Shown here one piece after another: positions 1 through 8,834 of a stretch of 64,000 nt of DNA (position 1 is the first letter of the stretch; every line of letters begins with the position of its first letter). The position numbers and the translations under genes are program-made. This DNA is from Cenarchaeum symbiont of Oopsacas minuta. Its GTDB lineage: Archaea > Thermoproteota > Nitrososphaeria > Nitrososphaerales > Nitrosopumilaceae. The notes under the pieces are model-generated. The model was given only the letters and a program-made list of their open reading frames with translations, did no database searches and had not been told where the DNA came from. The stretch covers positions 661,235 to 725,234 of the forward strand of contig JAJIZT010000001.1 of NCBI GenBank assembly GCA_029948415.1. Reading direction: 5' to 3'.

Positions 1-1130
1 TTTGGGCGTGGTTCTGGGGCTTCATCATATTTTGTACCAATCTCTTTTACGCGTATATTCAGTTTTTCCATAAGTGTTGGATTTATGCCGTTGCCGTATA
101 CATCCACACGTGCGGCTATGACCGCTTTTGCTGCAATGGCACGTGCAATCTTCCCCCTTTGCCATCGCGGAGCTGCATGTACTAGAGCGTGCTGAAATAA
201 TATGCCATGTTTTGGTGGCGGAGCTCCAGTTTTTAGCGAACGAAATAATGCTCTTTCAGCTCCAAGTACTTGTATTGTACTAGCTGGTAACGATGCAAGT
301 TTTTTTAGGCTACCTGTCCTTGCAAGCATACGTGCAGCCACACCAGTTCCTAGTATGACTGCAAGGTTTGGAGCTACAATGTTCATTTCTTTTTCTAGAT
401 GATCTTCAAGGTTTTTCCTCAAATCAAGCATGTCCAACATTCTTTGTGCAAGAGAGATCACCATGGCAAGATTTGTATCAGAGATATCTCCTCCACGACT
501 TTTCTCTTGTACGACTTTAAGCATACTTACTTTAGATTCTGGAAACCCTGCATCGGCGAATATAGATTCATTTAGATCATCTCGACGTCCAGATGTAACC
601 AACTTTGAATATCCAACAATACCATCTATGATGTTATCTAGTTCTGGAAAATGTAAACCATACCATTCACGCAGACGCGAGCTTAGTGCATTACATACTT
701 TATCCACTTCGTCTAGCGTATTTATCGACTGTATTACGTGCAGATCTGGACTACTTGAGACTTTTGTTATTCTAGACGATGAAAGTGACATTGCAAAGTC
801 GCGCAATTTTTCAGAAGCATCTTTTTCGCTTGATGCAAAACCAGATTCTACTAGTATTTTTGGTTTTTCCATTTGTACTTTTTTCAAATAATCCTCATTA
901 ACCATCTGCACATCTATTGATTCTTTTTTTAGCAGTGTCATGAGTGATTCATCCGTCACTGAAAACCCCACCTGATCTTTTGCCAAACGTTCTGCTAAAC
1001 CTATAGGAAGTGATTCTTGTTGTTTTATCGCAAGGTATTCTTTTGAAGGATTGGTAAACGGCATGGCGTATGAATGAACGTCTTTCTCATATACGGTAAT
1101 TCCGAGCTCTGTTAGTATAACAATATGCAT
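1..1130 (-). CDS. nop5: Nop5 (Nop56/58-like) C/D box RNP protein, C-terminus off the window
   Basis: Core scaffold of the archaeal C/D box sRNP, which binds the sRNA-L7Ae complex and recruits fibrillarin for 2'-O-methylation of rRNA. I translated it by hand from the minus strand; 376 codons are open from the ATG at 1128-1130 to the window edge, so the C-terminal end is missing. The N-terminal domain precedes a long helical region, and the Nop domain signature GAERALFRSLKTGAPPPKHG lies at about residues 290-309, followed by a basic stretch (PRWQRGKIARA). In many archaea fibrillarin is adjacent; it would lie to the left of the window. The 180-bp gap to pyrD is a divergent promoter region. Family assignment is firm. 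Confidence 0.93.
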   Translation of the reverse strand, partial: MHIVILTELGITVYEKDVHSYAMPFTNPSKEYLAIKQQESLPIGLAERLAKDQVGFSVTDESLMTLLKKESIDVQMVNEDYLKKVQMEKPKILVESGFASSEKDASEKLRDFAMSLSSSRITKVSSSPDLHVIQSINTLDEVDKVCNALSSRLREWYGLHFPELDNIIDGIVGYSKLVTSGRRDDLNESIFADAGFPESKVSMLKVVQEKSRGGDISDTNLAMVISLAQRMLDMLDLRKNLEDHLEKEMNIVAPNLAVILGTGVAARMLARTGSLKKLASLPASTIQVLGAERALFRSLKTGAPPPKHGILFQHALVHAAPRWQRGKIARAIAAKAVIAARVDVYGNGINPTLMEKLNIRVKEIGTKYDEAPEPRP

Positions 1131-1310
1131 AGTTGAATCATTACAACATGACATTAAATAGGTAATTAGTGGCATCATTCTCATAGTAATACAGATCGCG
1201 CACTAGTCTGAATTTATCGAATAGATTGGCAGATTTTAGGCAGTATTGATGTTTTTAGAGCATGGATATACGCCAAACTGTTAATATGCCAAAATGCCAA
1301 ATTAGTACGA

Positions 1311-2219
1311 ATGTCTAGCCTTGTAACAACCTTTGGTAATATCAGCCTTGAAAGACCAGCAATGCTAGCTTCTGGAGTTTTAGGCATATCCATGGAGATA
1401 TTTCAGCGTCTATACAAATCTGGTGCAGGTGCAATAGTCTCAAAATCACTCAGTACAAAGCCTTGGGATGGATACCACAATCCTACATTTGTAGGACTAG
1501 ATAATGGCGGTTGGATAAATGCAGTCGGACTCTCAAATCCTGGTGCTAGAGAATTTGCAAATATAATAAAAGGTAACAAAGACGTACCGATGATAGTTAG
1601 TCTAGTCGGGTCAGAACCATCAGATTTTGCAGAGATGATAAGTAGATTTGACACAGAAAACATTACTGCATACGAGTTGAACCTTTCATGTCCACATGTG
1701 GCAAAGGTAGGACTAGAGGTAGGTGATGATCTAGAACTTGTTTCAAATATCATATCTGTTGCAAAATCTGCATCTAATGTTCCAATAATAGTAAAAGTTG
1801 GACTTGGGTCAACGGACTATTTGTCAACTGTAGAGACGGCGATAAAGGCCGGAGCGGATGCCATAACTGCGATAAACACTCTACGCGCAATGGCAATAGA
1901 TGTTGAAACACAAAATCCAGTACTAAGTAATGTGATCGGCGGAATGTCTGGATCTCCAATAAAACCTGTTGCCATCAGATGCGTATACGAAATTACAGAC
2001 AAATTTGACATTCCCGTCATAGGATGTGGAGGTATTTCATCGTGGACTGATGCTACAGAATTTATCCTTGCAGGTGCATCAGCAGTGCAAGTAGGCAGTG
2101 CCATAGGAGATGATGGAATGGATATATTTAAGGAAATAAATGATGGACTGTTAAGATACATGGATAGAAAAGGATTTGATTCTATAATGGATATGGTCGG
2201 TAGTGTCAGAAAATCCTAA
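1311..2219 (+). CDS. pyrD: dihydroorotate dehydrogenase, catalytic subunit (PyrD, class 1B)
   Basis: Oxidises dihydroorotate to orotate in pyrimidine synthesis, an FMN TIM-barrel enzyme in the cytoplasm. The 302-residue length fits the family. NLSCPH at residues 124-129 carries the class 1B catalytic cysteine (Cys127), and GCGGI near residue 237 is the phosphate-binding loop for FMN. The next gene is its electron-transfer partner pyrK, which overlaps its 3' end by 17 bp, so this is the heterotetrameric NAD-dependent type. The ATG at 1311 gives a standard N-terminus. Confidence 0.95.
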   Translation: MSSLVTTFGNISLERPAMLASGVLGISMEIFQRLYKSGAGAIVSKSLSTKPWDGYHNPTFVGLDNGGWINAVGLSNPGAREFANIIKGNKDVPMIVSLVGSEPSDFAEMISRFDTENITAYELNLSCPHVAKVGLEVGDDLELVSNIISVAKSASNVPIIVKVGLGSTDYLSTVETAIKAGADAITAINTLRAMAIDVETQNPVLSNVIGGMSGSPIKPVAIRCVYEITDKFDIPVIGCGGISSWTDATEFILAGASAVQVGSAIGDDGMDIFKEINDGLLRYMDRKGFDSIMDMVGSVRKS

Positions 2220-3012
2220 CGTCCACAAACTGCTAAAAGTAGAACACGTCGTAGATGAGACACCAACGGTGAGAACTATAATCGTATCTGATGAGATATT
2301 GTATGATGCACAACCAGGACAATTTTGCATGGTGTGGGTGCCAGGAGTTGCAGAGCTTCCAATGAGCATAATGGTAATACATGGTAAACCGTATGCAGCA
2401 TTTACCGTAAGAAAACATGGATCTGCATCCACGGCGCTATACAATATTCGAGCAGGTGATAATATAGGATACAGAGGACCGTATGGAAACAGCTTTACGA
2501 TACGCAAGGGTAGTTTGATGTTGGTTGGTGGAGGTACAGGATTGGTTCCACTTATGAGACTTGTTACGCGTTTTAGATCAGATGATGAGATTACAGTGAT
2601 TATGGGATCAAAAACAAAAGACGAGATATTATTTGAAAGAGCTGTCAAAGATCTTGCTAAAAGTGATAGATGTAGAGTCGTTATAGTTACCGAAGATGGT
2701 AGCTATGGCTCAAAAGGGCTTGTAACAGATGTTGTAAAAAACGAGATTAATTCCAAATACGATGCAGTGTACACATGTGGTCCTGAGATGATGATGTACA
2801 ATACGATAAAAATTGCACACGATGCAGGTGTCTTTGCACAAGCAAGTGTAGAGAGAGTTATGAAATGCGGTATGGGAGTATGCGGTAGCTGTTGTATGTC
2901 AGATGCAATAGTTTGTAAAGATGGCACGATCTTTGATGCACAGACACTTCTTTCAAATGCAGACTTTGGACATACGCATCGTGACAAGTCTGGAATTCCA
3001 GTCAAATATTAG
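2203..3012 (+). CDS. pyrK: dihydroorotate dehydrogenase electron-transfer subunit (PyrK)
   Basis: FAD and [2Fe-2S] subunit that passes electrons from PyrD to NAD+. It has an FAD-binding barrel at the N-terminus (RGPYGN at 91-96), a nucleotide-binding region with GGGTGLVP at 109-116, and a C-terminal iron-sulfur cluster site with cysteines 222, 227, 230 and 238. The start is a GTG at 2203 inside the end of pyrD, indicating translational coupling. The stop is followed after only 11 bp by the target duplication of a composite mobile structure, so the native terminator may be displaced. Confidence 0.93.
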   Translation: MSENPNVHKLLKVEHVVDETPTVRTIIVSDEILYDAQPGQFCMVWVPGVAELPMSIMVIHGKPYAAFTVRKHGSASTALYNIRAGDNIGYRGPYGNSFTIRKGSLMLVGGGTGLVPLMRLVTRFRSDDEITVIMGSKTKDEILFERAVKDLAKSDRCRVVIVTEDGSYGSKGLVTDVVKNEINSKYDAVYTCGPEMMMYNTIKIAHDAGVFAQASVERVMKCGMGVCGSCCMSDAIVCKDGTIFDAQTLLSNADFGHTHRDKSGIPVKY

Positions 3013-3023
3013 ATATGTTCAAA

Positions 3024-3031
3024 GATCTTAA
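3024..3031 (+). repeat. 8-bp target-site duplication GATCTTAA (left; right copy 6554-6561)
   Basis: GATCTTAA directly precedes the left terminal repeat at 3032 and follows the right terminal repeat ending at 6553. Eight base pairs is the duplication length of IS66-family elements. Confidence 0.85.
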
Positions 3032-3115
3032 GTATGAGGTCAGCTCATGACTAACAAATTGGTCAATAACACACGATCATATAGATCCAAGTATTATCAA
3101 TAGCCCATCCATTTC

Positions 3116-4437
3116 ATGAGTAGACGTCAGACATACGATGAATTGGAAGAATGCGTGAGAGTTTTTACAGAAAAGATTGATGTAATAAGTAAGGAAATTA
3201 CACTTCTCCAGAATCGACTCGCATATTATGAAAACCCCAACTCTCTACACGCTCACTTGAATATCTAAAAGAAAAACGTGAAAAACGCAAGGCAGGAGAA
3301 AACAGCGAATCACTCCCACCAAAAAAATCAGGCGGCAGTCTAGGCCACAAAGGAACATCACGCAAACACAATCCTTCTAGAACCGTAATTCATACTATGA
3401 AAAATACCAAATGCAATTGTGGCGGCACCATGAAATATTCATACACAAAAACACGTGACATTATAACCAGCAGTTGTAGAAGAGACTAGACATGAAATCA
3501 GCATGTGCGTATGTACAAACTGCAAACGCGTATGTGAAGCAGAAAATGATCTACCAAAATCAGGATCATATGGCAAGAATATAATTGCCCTTGTTATCGA
3601 ATACAGGGCAACAAGAATTCCATATGATCAAATATCTCAACTGGTCAAAACAGCATGCGGTTTGGTTGTTGCAAAATCCACCGTAATTGCAAACGTCTCA
3701 GATCAAATGGAAAAAGATGCAAAAACAATAACAAATACAATTGTCCAATCACCGTTTGTCAATATTGATGAGACATCATACACACGAGATGGACAATAGA
3801 TCGTATGCATAATGAATTAATTTTCAAAATTGATGGTGTAATTCATGCCTAAAAATTTAACATTTTCAATTTAAAATTTGATTGTGCATAAGGTCTAATT
3901 AGTTTGGGCATGGTGCATCACACATAAAAAAAATATTGCAATAATCATGAACAAGAGTCGTGGTGCATATGTTATGGAATGCATATATGGACAAATTTTA
4001 TGGTGTTGCAGTAACTGATGGGTATTCCGTATACAAGAGCGAGGAATGCATCAACGATGCCTAGGCTCACGAGCTTCGTGCTGCTAAACATATGACGATG
4101 ATACATGGTGGTGCATGCAGAAAACTCTATGTAGAGATGTGTATGCTGTTTGAGAATGCCAAAAACTATGCTAATTGTGATGCATGCGTTTGAATACGCA
4201 TTTGATTGCATGTTGGATGGATATCGTAGCTTTGAAATGCCAGAAATGAAGAGGTTGATCAAACGGTTGGTAAATGCCACAGAAACTCTGCATTTATTGA
4301 GCATAAAGATATTCCACCTACAAACAATGCTGCCGAGCGTGCATTGCGTGATGTCGTGGTTCGCCGTAAGATGAGCAGTCTATGAAAAGAATGTCCAACT
4401 TTCTAACGTGTGTTTTGACATGGAAGGCACACGGTAA
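3116..4437 (+). pseudogene. IS66-type transposase, broken (copy A)
   Basis: Remnant of a DDE transposase that is readable in pieces: a coiled-coil N-terminus, a zinc-ribbon-like part (CxCTNCKR with CGG upstream), a catalytic-domain start (NIDETSYTRDGQ, first Asp) and the C-terminal motif AERALRDVVVRRK. Frameshifts, the MITE insertion after NIDETSYTRDGQ and an in-frame TAG at 4062-4064 break it. No intact protein can be made. Confidence 0.85.
3798..3896. mobile_element. 99-bp MITE inserted in the IS66-A transposase
   Basis: Absent from the other IS66-A copies, where CAATTAGTTTGGG is continuous. Its ends are imperfect 16-bp inverted repeats (AGATCGTATGCATAAT and, inverted, AGACCTTATGCACAAT), and it is flanked by the 3-bp direct repeat AAT (3795-3797 and 3897-3899). 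It has no coding capacity. The terminal repeats differ from those of all other elements in the window, so its helper transposase is elsewhere. Confidence 0.75.
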
Positions 4438-4668
4438 GAACGTCTTTGAAGAGGTACTCCGTATTATTTAATAGCTGACCTCATACGTCTACTCTTCCAA
4501 ATTAGGTCCTTTTGACGGATTCTAACTGGCCTGTCCATTTAGGATATTTTTGTGTTCAGTTATGGAGGTAATGTAATTTCTGATCGCAGCATACACATAT
4601 TTTTTATATGTTGTATTCACGATAATTAGAAAATCTATCTAGAATCTGAATTAAAACGATGGTCAAGT

Positions 4669-4872
4669 GTGAAAAAATTAAGCACGATATTTGGATTCCT
4701 GCTAGCAACAATTTATATAATTGTATTTGGACGTATAATTATGGCAAGACCGTATATGTGGACAAAAGAAGCACAGCAATCTCAAGATGACATGGTTGAG
4801 AAAATGAAAAATGGATCCATTTCAACACAAAAATTTAACAGTGTTGATGAATTCATTAGTGCGTTGGAATAG
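4669..4872 (+). CDS. small single-span membrane protein, unknown
   Basis: A 67-residue protein from a GTG start. Residues 4-25 (LSTIFGFLLATIYIIVFGRI) form one hydrophobic segment, followed by a polar tail rich in Lys, Glu and Gln. I do not recognise a family. It lies inside the composite structure between the inverted IS66-A copies, upstream of a second small gene in the same direction, so both may be passenger genes. Confidence 0.45.
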   Translation: MKKLSTIFGFLLATIYIIVFGRIIMARPYMWTKEAQQSQDDMVEKMKNGSISTQKFNSVDEFISALE

Positions 4873-4920
4873 GGAATCAACATGATTGACAAATGGAGCA
4901 TTGAAGCTACATAAGATGTT

Positions 4921-5133
4921 ATGAATATATTAAATGGATTTAAGATCATTACAAAAAAATCGTTATCAGATTTCATAAATGAGATTATTGCAGATTCTGA
5001 AAAAAATGTTGATAAAAATAGATCCGTTTGTGCTCGATTCTCTCAAGAATTAATTGATGGGCGATATATTCAAATTCATGTAGATAACACTAAAAGAGAA
5101 ATTCACATAAATGCAATAGTGAAACAAAATTAA
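4921..5133 (+). CDS. small soluble protein, unknown
   Basis: A 70-residue, charged protein with no motif that I recognise. It follows the small membrane-protein gene by 48 bp on the same strand and is also cargo of the composite structure. AT-rich codon use resembles other accessory genes in the window. It may be an incidental open frame. Confidence 0.35.
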   Translation: MNILNGFKIITKKSLSDFINEIIADSEKNVDKNRSVCARFSQELIDGRYIQIHVDNTKREIHINAIVKQN

Positions 5134-5190
5134 TCATAATTTTGGAATTTATACATATTCCATATTTTTAATATTATGATAAATTATATA

Positions 5191-5640
5191 TTATTTTACC
5201 CAAAACCTCCTCCCATCATTAGGATCCCAATGAAACCAATACAAACTTAGAATATCATTAATTTCTATCCAGACCTTCTTCTCTAACCAGCCTTTCTGCA
5301 ATATGTAGATCCTCTTTCCATCATTATCTATTTCAACATATTTGATCCGTTTGCCAAGTCCACTAACAAAATTTGCCTTTGATGATGCCTTTCGAATCAA
5401 TGAGCGATATTTGTCAACACCAAGATCCTGACTGATTCCTGCCGCTTCTGCAGGTGTTTTACCGCCAAGCCCCATATGCGGTCTTACATGATTGTGATGA
5501 TGTATCATTACCAAGTCCGCGTCTAGCTGAAAGTTTTTTCCCGCATTTCATTGTGTACACGTTCTAGCGGTCTATTGGCAAATTCATTCTTTATCGCTTT
5601 GGTTTTGACGTGAGCAATATGTCTTTTATCAAGCTCTCTT
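5191..5640 (-). pseudogene. DDE transposase relic, C-terminal part
   Basis: On the minus strand the translation runs through KTKAIKNEFANRPLERVHNE, then a frameshift near 5530, then HNHVRPHMGLGGKTPAEAAG and a conserved tail to the stop at 5191. The asparagine-arginine-proline-histidine and GKTPAEAAG motifs are typical of the end of integrase-like DDE transposases in archaea. The N-terminal part is missing: IS66-A copy B begins at 5642, immediately upstream. It is a fragment of a different element from IS66-A. Confidence 0.7.
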
Positions 5641-5641
5641 C

Positions 5642-6553
5642 GTATGAGGTCAGCTATTAAACAATACGGAACACCTCTTCAAAGACGTTCTTACCGTGTG
5701 CCTTCCATGTCAAAACACACGTTAGAAAGTTGGACATTCTTTTCATAGACTGCTTATCTTACGGCGAACCACGACATCACGCAATGCACGCTAGCATTGT
5801 TTGTAGGTTGAATATCTTTATGCTCAATAAATGCAGAGTTTCTGTGGCATTTAACAACCGTTTGATCAGACTCTTCATTTCTGGCATTTCAAAGCTACGA
5901 TATCCATCCAACATGCAATCAAATGCGTATTCAAACGCATGTATCACAATTAGCATAGTTTTTGGCATTCTCAAACAGCATACACATCTCTTCGTAAAGT
6001 TTTTGATATGCACCACCATATCTTATCGCCATGTGTTTAGCAGCACGTAACTCGTGAGCCTAGGCATCGCTGGTGCATTCCTCGCTCTTGTATACGGAAT
6101 ACCCATCAGTTACTGCAACACCATAAAATTTGTCCATATATGCATTCCATAACATATGCACCGCGACTCTTGTTCATGATTATTGCAATATTTTTTTTGT
6201 GTGTGATGCACCATTGTGTTTACGTGATGTTCCTTTGTGGCCTAGACTGCCGCCTGATTTTTTTGGTGGGAGTAATTCGCCGTTTTCTCCTGCCTTGCGT
6301 TTTTCACGTTTTTCTTTTAGATATTCAAGTGAGCGTGTAGAGAGTTGGGATTTTCATGATATGCGAGTCGATTCTGGAGAAGTGTGATTTCCTTACTCAT
6401 TACATCAATCTTTTCTGTAAAAACTCTCACGCATTCTTTCAATTCACTGTTTGTCGAATGTCTACTCATGGAATGGATGGGTTATTGATAATACTTGGAT
6501 CTATATGATCGTGTGTTATTGACCAATTTGTTAGTCATGAGCTGACCTCATAC
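5642..6553 (-). mobile_element. IS66-type A element, copy B (internally deleted)
   Basis: A 912-bp copy in inverted orientation with both terminal repeats intact. Compared with 10657-12052 it lacks the middle of the transposase: the sequence passes directly from the AACATCACGTAAACACAA region to ATGGTGCATCACACAC. The in-frame TAG seen in the other copies is present here too (complement of 6060-6062). It cannot encode a transposase and forms the right arm of the composite structure. Confidence 0.87.
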
Positions 6554-6751
6554 GATCTTAATTTATCAGACATTAAATTCCAACATATAACAAAACTTTA
6601 GACAATTATGAAATTGACCCATTTAAGATTGGTAATTTTTAAATTTATTCTCATGGGAAGCAAATAAGGAATCATTATGCTAGTTTTAGACATGAATCTA
6701 CCCCTATACACACACAAGGTTTAAAGCAAATGCACTTGAGATCGTCGCCGT

Positions 6752-8479
6752 ATGCCAAATCCAAAGATAGTTTTAACGGCTGATAGGACATTAATGTCGC
6801 CATATAGAAAACTCTCTTTGGCCACGTTTTTTGGTTGTGCCCCTGCATTAGATCCACACCGAGATCCAAAAAGTTTTTGGTACAAAATTCTCGGCAGGCA
6901 GGTAACTCCAAAAGTGTTATTTGATTTCATCTGTAATTATATTCCACATACAAATGGTATAGCAGATTATGCCCCATACGGTTTACGCAAAGTAGAAGCA
7001 GGATTACTGCGCGATGGTTTTAAACGCGATGAAGTAGTTGTGGCACATCCAGATCACATTGAAAAATTCATTGGAAAAGACACCAAAGTTGTCGGCACTT
7101 ATGAGATGGATCCACTTGGAATGGGTCCAGTAACGATGACGTTTACTTATGGTCGCAAACAGATGTCATATGATGAATACTATAATAGAGAATTACACCA
7201 AAGAATAATTGCGGCAAAACGAAATACTGGTAGTAATGCAAAGGTCATCGCTGGTGCATCTGGCACATGGCAGTATAATTATGATCCAGCAAAGATAGAA
7301 GAGTATGGTTTGTATGCTATATTAGAAGGTGAGCTTGGAGGAATAGCACCAGAGATAGATGGTCATGCAGGTAGATTTTTCAGATATCTTATAAATGACG
7401 ACTTTGAGAATATGGATCCATTTAGAAAACGTAAAGACTTCAAAGTTGACATTAAAGAGTTCAAGAGAGATGGTAATACACACCATGGTAGGTTTGTTAA
7501 TTTTTGGGATAGACCAGATCTTGAAGACATACCAAACATTGTAGAACCAAGTATGCATGGCATGGTAGAAGTGATGAGAGGTTGTGGACGTGGTTGCAAA
7601 TTTTGTGATGTGACTTTGCGTTCATTAAGATATTATCCTCCAGAAAAAGTCAAAAAAGAGATAGAAGTTAACATCAAAAAAGGTGGGTCAAAATCGGCAT
7701 GGATTCACAGTGACGACATATTCGTGTATGGAATGGATCCTCGTACGGCCAAAAACATGGAACCAAACAGAGATGCATTAGAAGATCTCTTTACTGCCAT
7801 AATGTCCACTGGTGTAGAACATACAAATCCTACACATGGAACACTTGCAGGTGCTATCGCAGATGAAAAACTTATTCCAAACCTATCAAAGATAATCCGT
7901 TCAGGACCAAACAATCTTACTGGCATACAATGTGGTTTTGAGACTGGAAGTGTGAGGTTGATTGAAAAATATGCAGATCGCAAACTTGCTCCATACAAGC
8001 CATCCGAATGGCATTGGGTACTAAAAGAGAGTGTAAAAACATTAAACGAAAATTATTGGATTCCAGCATTTACACTCATCATGGGTCTTGATAACGATGA
8101 GACGCCTGAGGATTCTTGGGAGACCATACAAGTGATCTCAGAGTTGGAGAGAGAACAACCAGATTCGATGTTTACAGCTACACCGCTTACATTTGTACCC
8201 ATAGGCTTGCTTGAAAAATCAGACTTTTTCAATATTGGGAATGAGATAGATCCTGTACAGCTTGGCGTAATGTACAAAACGTGGCAACATAATTTCAAAT
8301 ATGGGATAAAAAAATTTATGACAAAGACTGGCGGTCAAGGCGGAACAAAAAAGATCTTTTTCAATATGATTGCACGTACCCTTGGCGGCGTTCCTCTTGG
8401 AGCCATGGAAAAATATGCAAGAAGAAAAGGGGGTCAACACGAATTAATCATAGACAAGATAAAAGCAAAATACTGGTAA
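6752..8479 (+). CDS. radical SAM protein with N-terminal cobalamin-binding-like region
   Basis: A 575-residue protein. The radical SAM cluster motif RGCGRGCKFC is at about 276-285 (CxxxCxxC, Cys278/282/285), followed by a TIM-barrel with HSDDIFVYG and GFETGS segments. The first 250 residues begin IVLTADRTLMSPY and resemble the B12-binding-domain radical SAM proteins common in archaea. Members of that broad group include the GDGT ring synthases (Grs) of membrane lipid synthesis, which would suit an organism making cyclised tetraethers, but I cannot assign that function by eye. It stands alone between two composite mobile structures and seems intact. Confidence 0.7.
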   Translation: MPNPKIVLTADRTLMSPYRKLSLATFFGCAPALDPHRDPKSFWYKILGRQVTPKVLFDFICNYIPHTNGIADYAPYGLRKVEAGLLRDGFKRDEVVVAHPDHIEKFIGKDTKVVGTYEMDPLGMGPVTMTFTYGRKQMSYDEYYNRELHQRIIAAKRNTGSNAKVIAGASGTWQYNYDPAKIEEYGLYAILEGELGGIAPEIDGHAGRFFRYLINDDFENMDPFRKRKDFKVDIKEFKRDGNTHHGRFVNFWDRPDLEDIPNIVEPSMHGMVEVMRGCGRGCKFCDVTLRSLRYYPPEKVKKEIEVNIKKGGSKSAWIHSDDIFVYGMDPRTAKNMEPNRDALEDLFTAIMSTGVEHTNPTHGTLAGAIADEKLIPNLSKIIRSGPNNLTGIQCGFETGSVRLIEKYADRKLAPYKPSEWHWVLKESVKTLNENYWIPAFTLIMGLDNDETPEDSWETIQVISELEREQPDSMFTATPLTFVPIGLLEKSDFFNIGNEIDPVQLGVMYKTWQHNFKYGIKKFMTKTGGQGGTKKIFFNMIARTLGGVPLGAMEKYARRKGGQHELIIDKIKAKYW

Positions 8480-8537
8480 TCGATCATATATGCATAAAAT
8501 TTGGTACGGTTATTATCTACGATTGAAGAGAATATTG

Positions 8538-8739
8538 GTATGAGGTCAGCTCATGACTAACAAATTAGTCAATAACACATGATCATATAGATCCAAGTAT
8601 TATCATTAACCCAACCATTCCATGAGTAGACATTCGACAAACAGTGAATTGAAAGAATGCCTGAGAGTTTTTACAGAAAAGGCGAATAAAACAATATCAA
8701 AAATGGCACATCAGAATGATGTATTGAATAAAAAAATTA
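8538..8739 (+). mobile_element. IS66-type A left-end fragment (copy C)
   Basis: Matches the first 200 bp of the copy at 10657, including the terminal repeat and the start of the transposase coiled-coil, then stops where the IS66-B terminal repeat begins at 8740. The rest of this copy has been lost or was replaced by IS66-B. Confidence 0.8.
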
Positions 8740-8773
8740 GTAACTATCTAGAGTTTTGGAGTAATCTGACCAT

Positions 8774-8811
8774 CTGATCCAATATTTTTCATCATTACAT
8801 TTTTGGATCAG
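8774..8811. other. perfect 9-bp hairpin in the IS66-B leader
   Basis: CTGATCCAA at 8774-8782 and TTGGATCAG at 8803-8811 are complementary and separated by a 20-nt AT-rich loop, between the left terminal repeat and the first coding frame of IS66-B. It could be a transcription stop that shields the element from outside promoters, or part of a subterminal transposase site. Confidence 0.5.
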
Positions 8812-8834
8812 GTGCATAATACAAAAAATCGTTC

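Larger units (their letters stand above)
3032..4486 (+). mobile_element. IS66-type A element, copy A (decayed)
   Basis: A 1455-bp element bounded by GTATGAGGTCAGCT and its inverted repeat AGCTGACCTCATAC. It aligns along its length with the more complete copy at 10657-12052 but carries a deletion of about 35 bp in the N-terminal coding part and a 99-bp MITE at 3798-3896. IS66-family membership rests on the encoded protein, on the 8-bp duplications and on ends beginning GTA. Confidence 0.88.
3032..6553. mobile_element. composite transposon-like structure, two inverted IS66-A copies
   Basis: Two IS66-A copies in opposite orientation (3032-4486 and 5642-6553) enclose about 1.15 kb with two small genes and a transposase relic. 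The outer ends are both GTATGAGGTCAGCT and are flanked by a perfect 8-bp direct repeat GATCTTAA (3024-3031 and 6554-6561), whereas the inner flanks do not match each other. This is what is expected if the whole 3522-bp unit inserted as one transposon downstream of pyrK. The duplication is seen directly; movement as a unit is inference. Confidence 0.8.

Noticed and set aside
202-891. Plus-strand open frames of 66 and 153 residues
   Set aside because: They are antisense to the well-supported nop5 gene and encode no recognisable protein.
1403-2648. Several antisense frames over pyrD and pyrK
   Set aside because: Antisense to clear pyrimidine genes and without conserved motifs.
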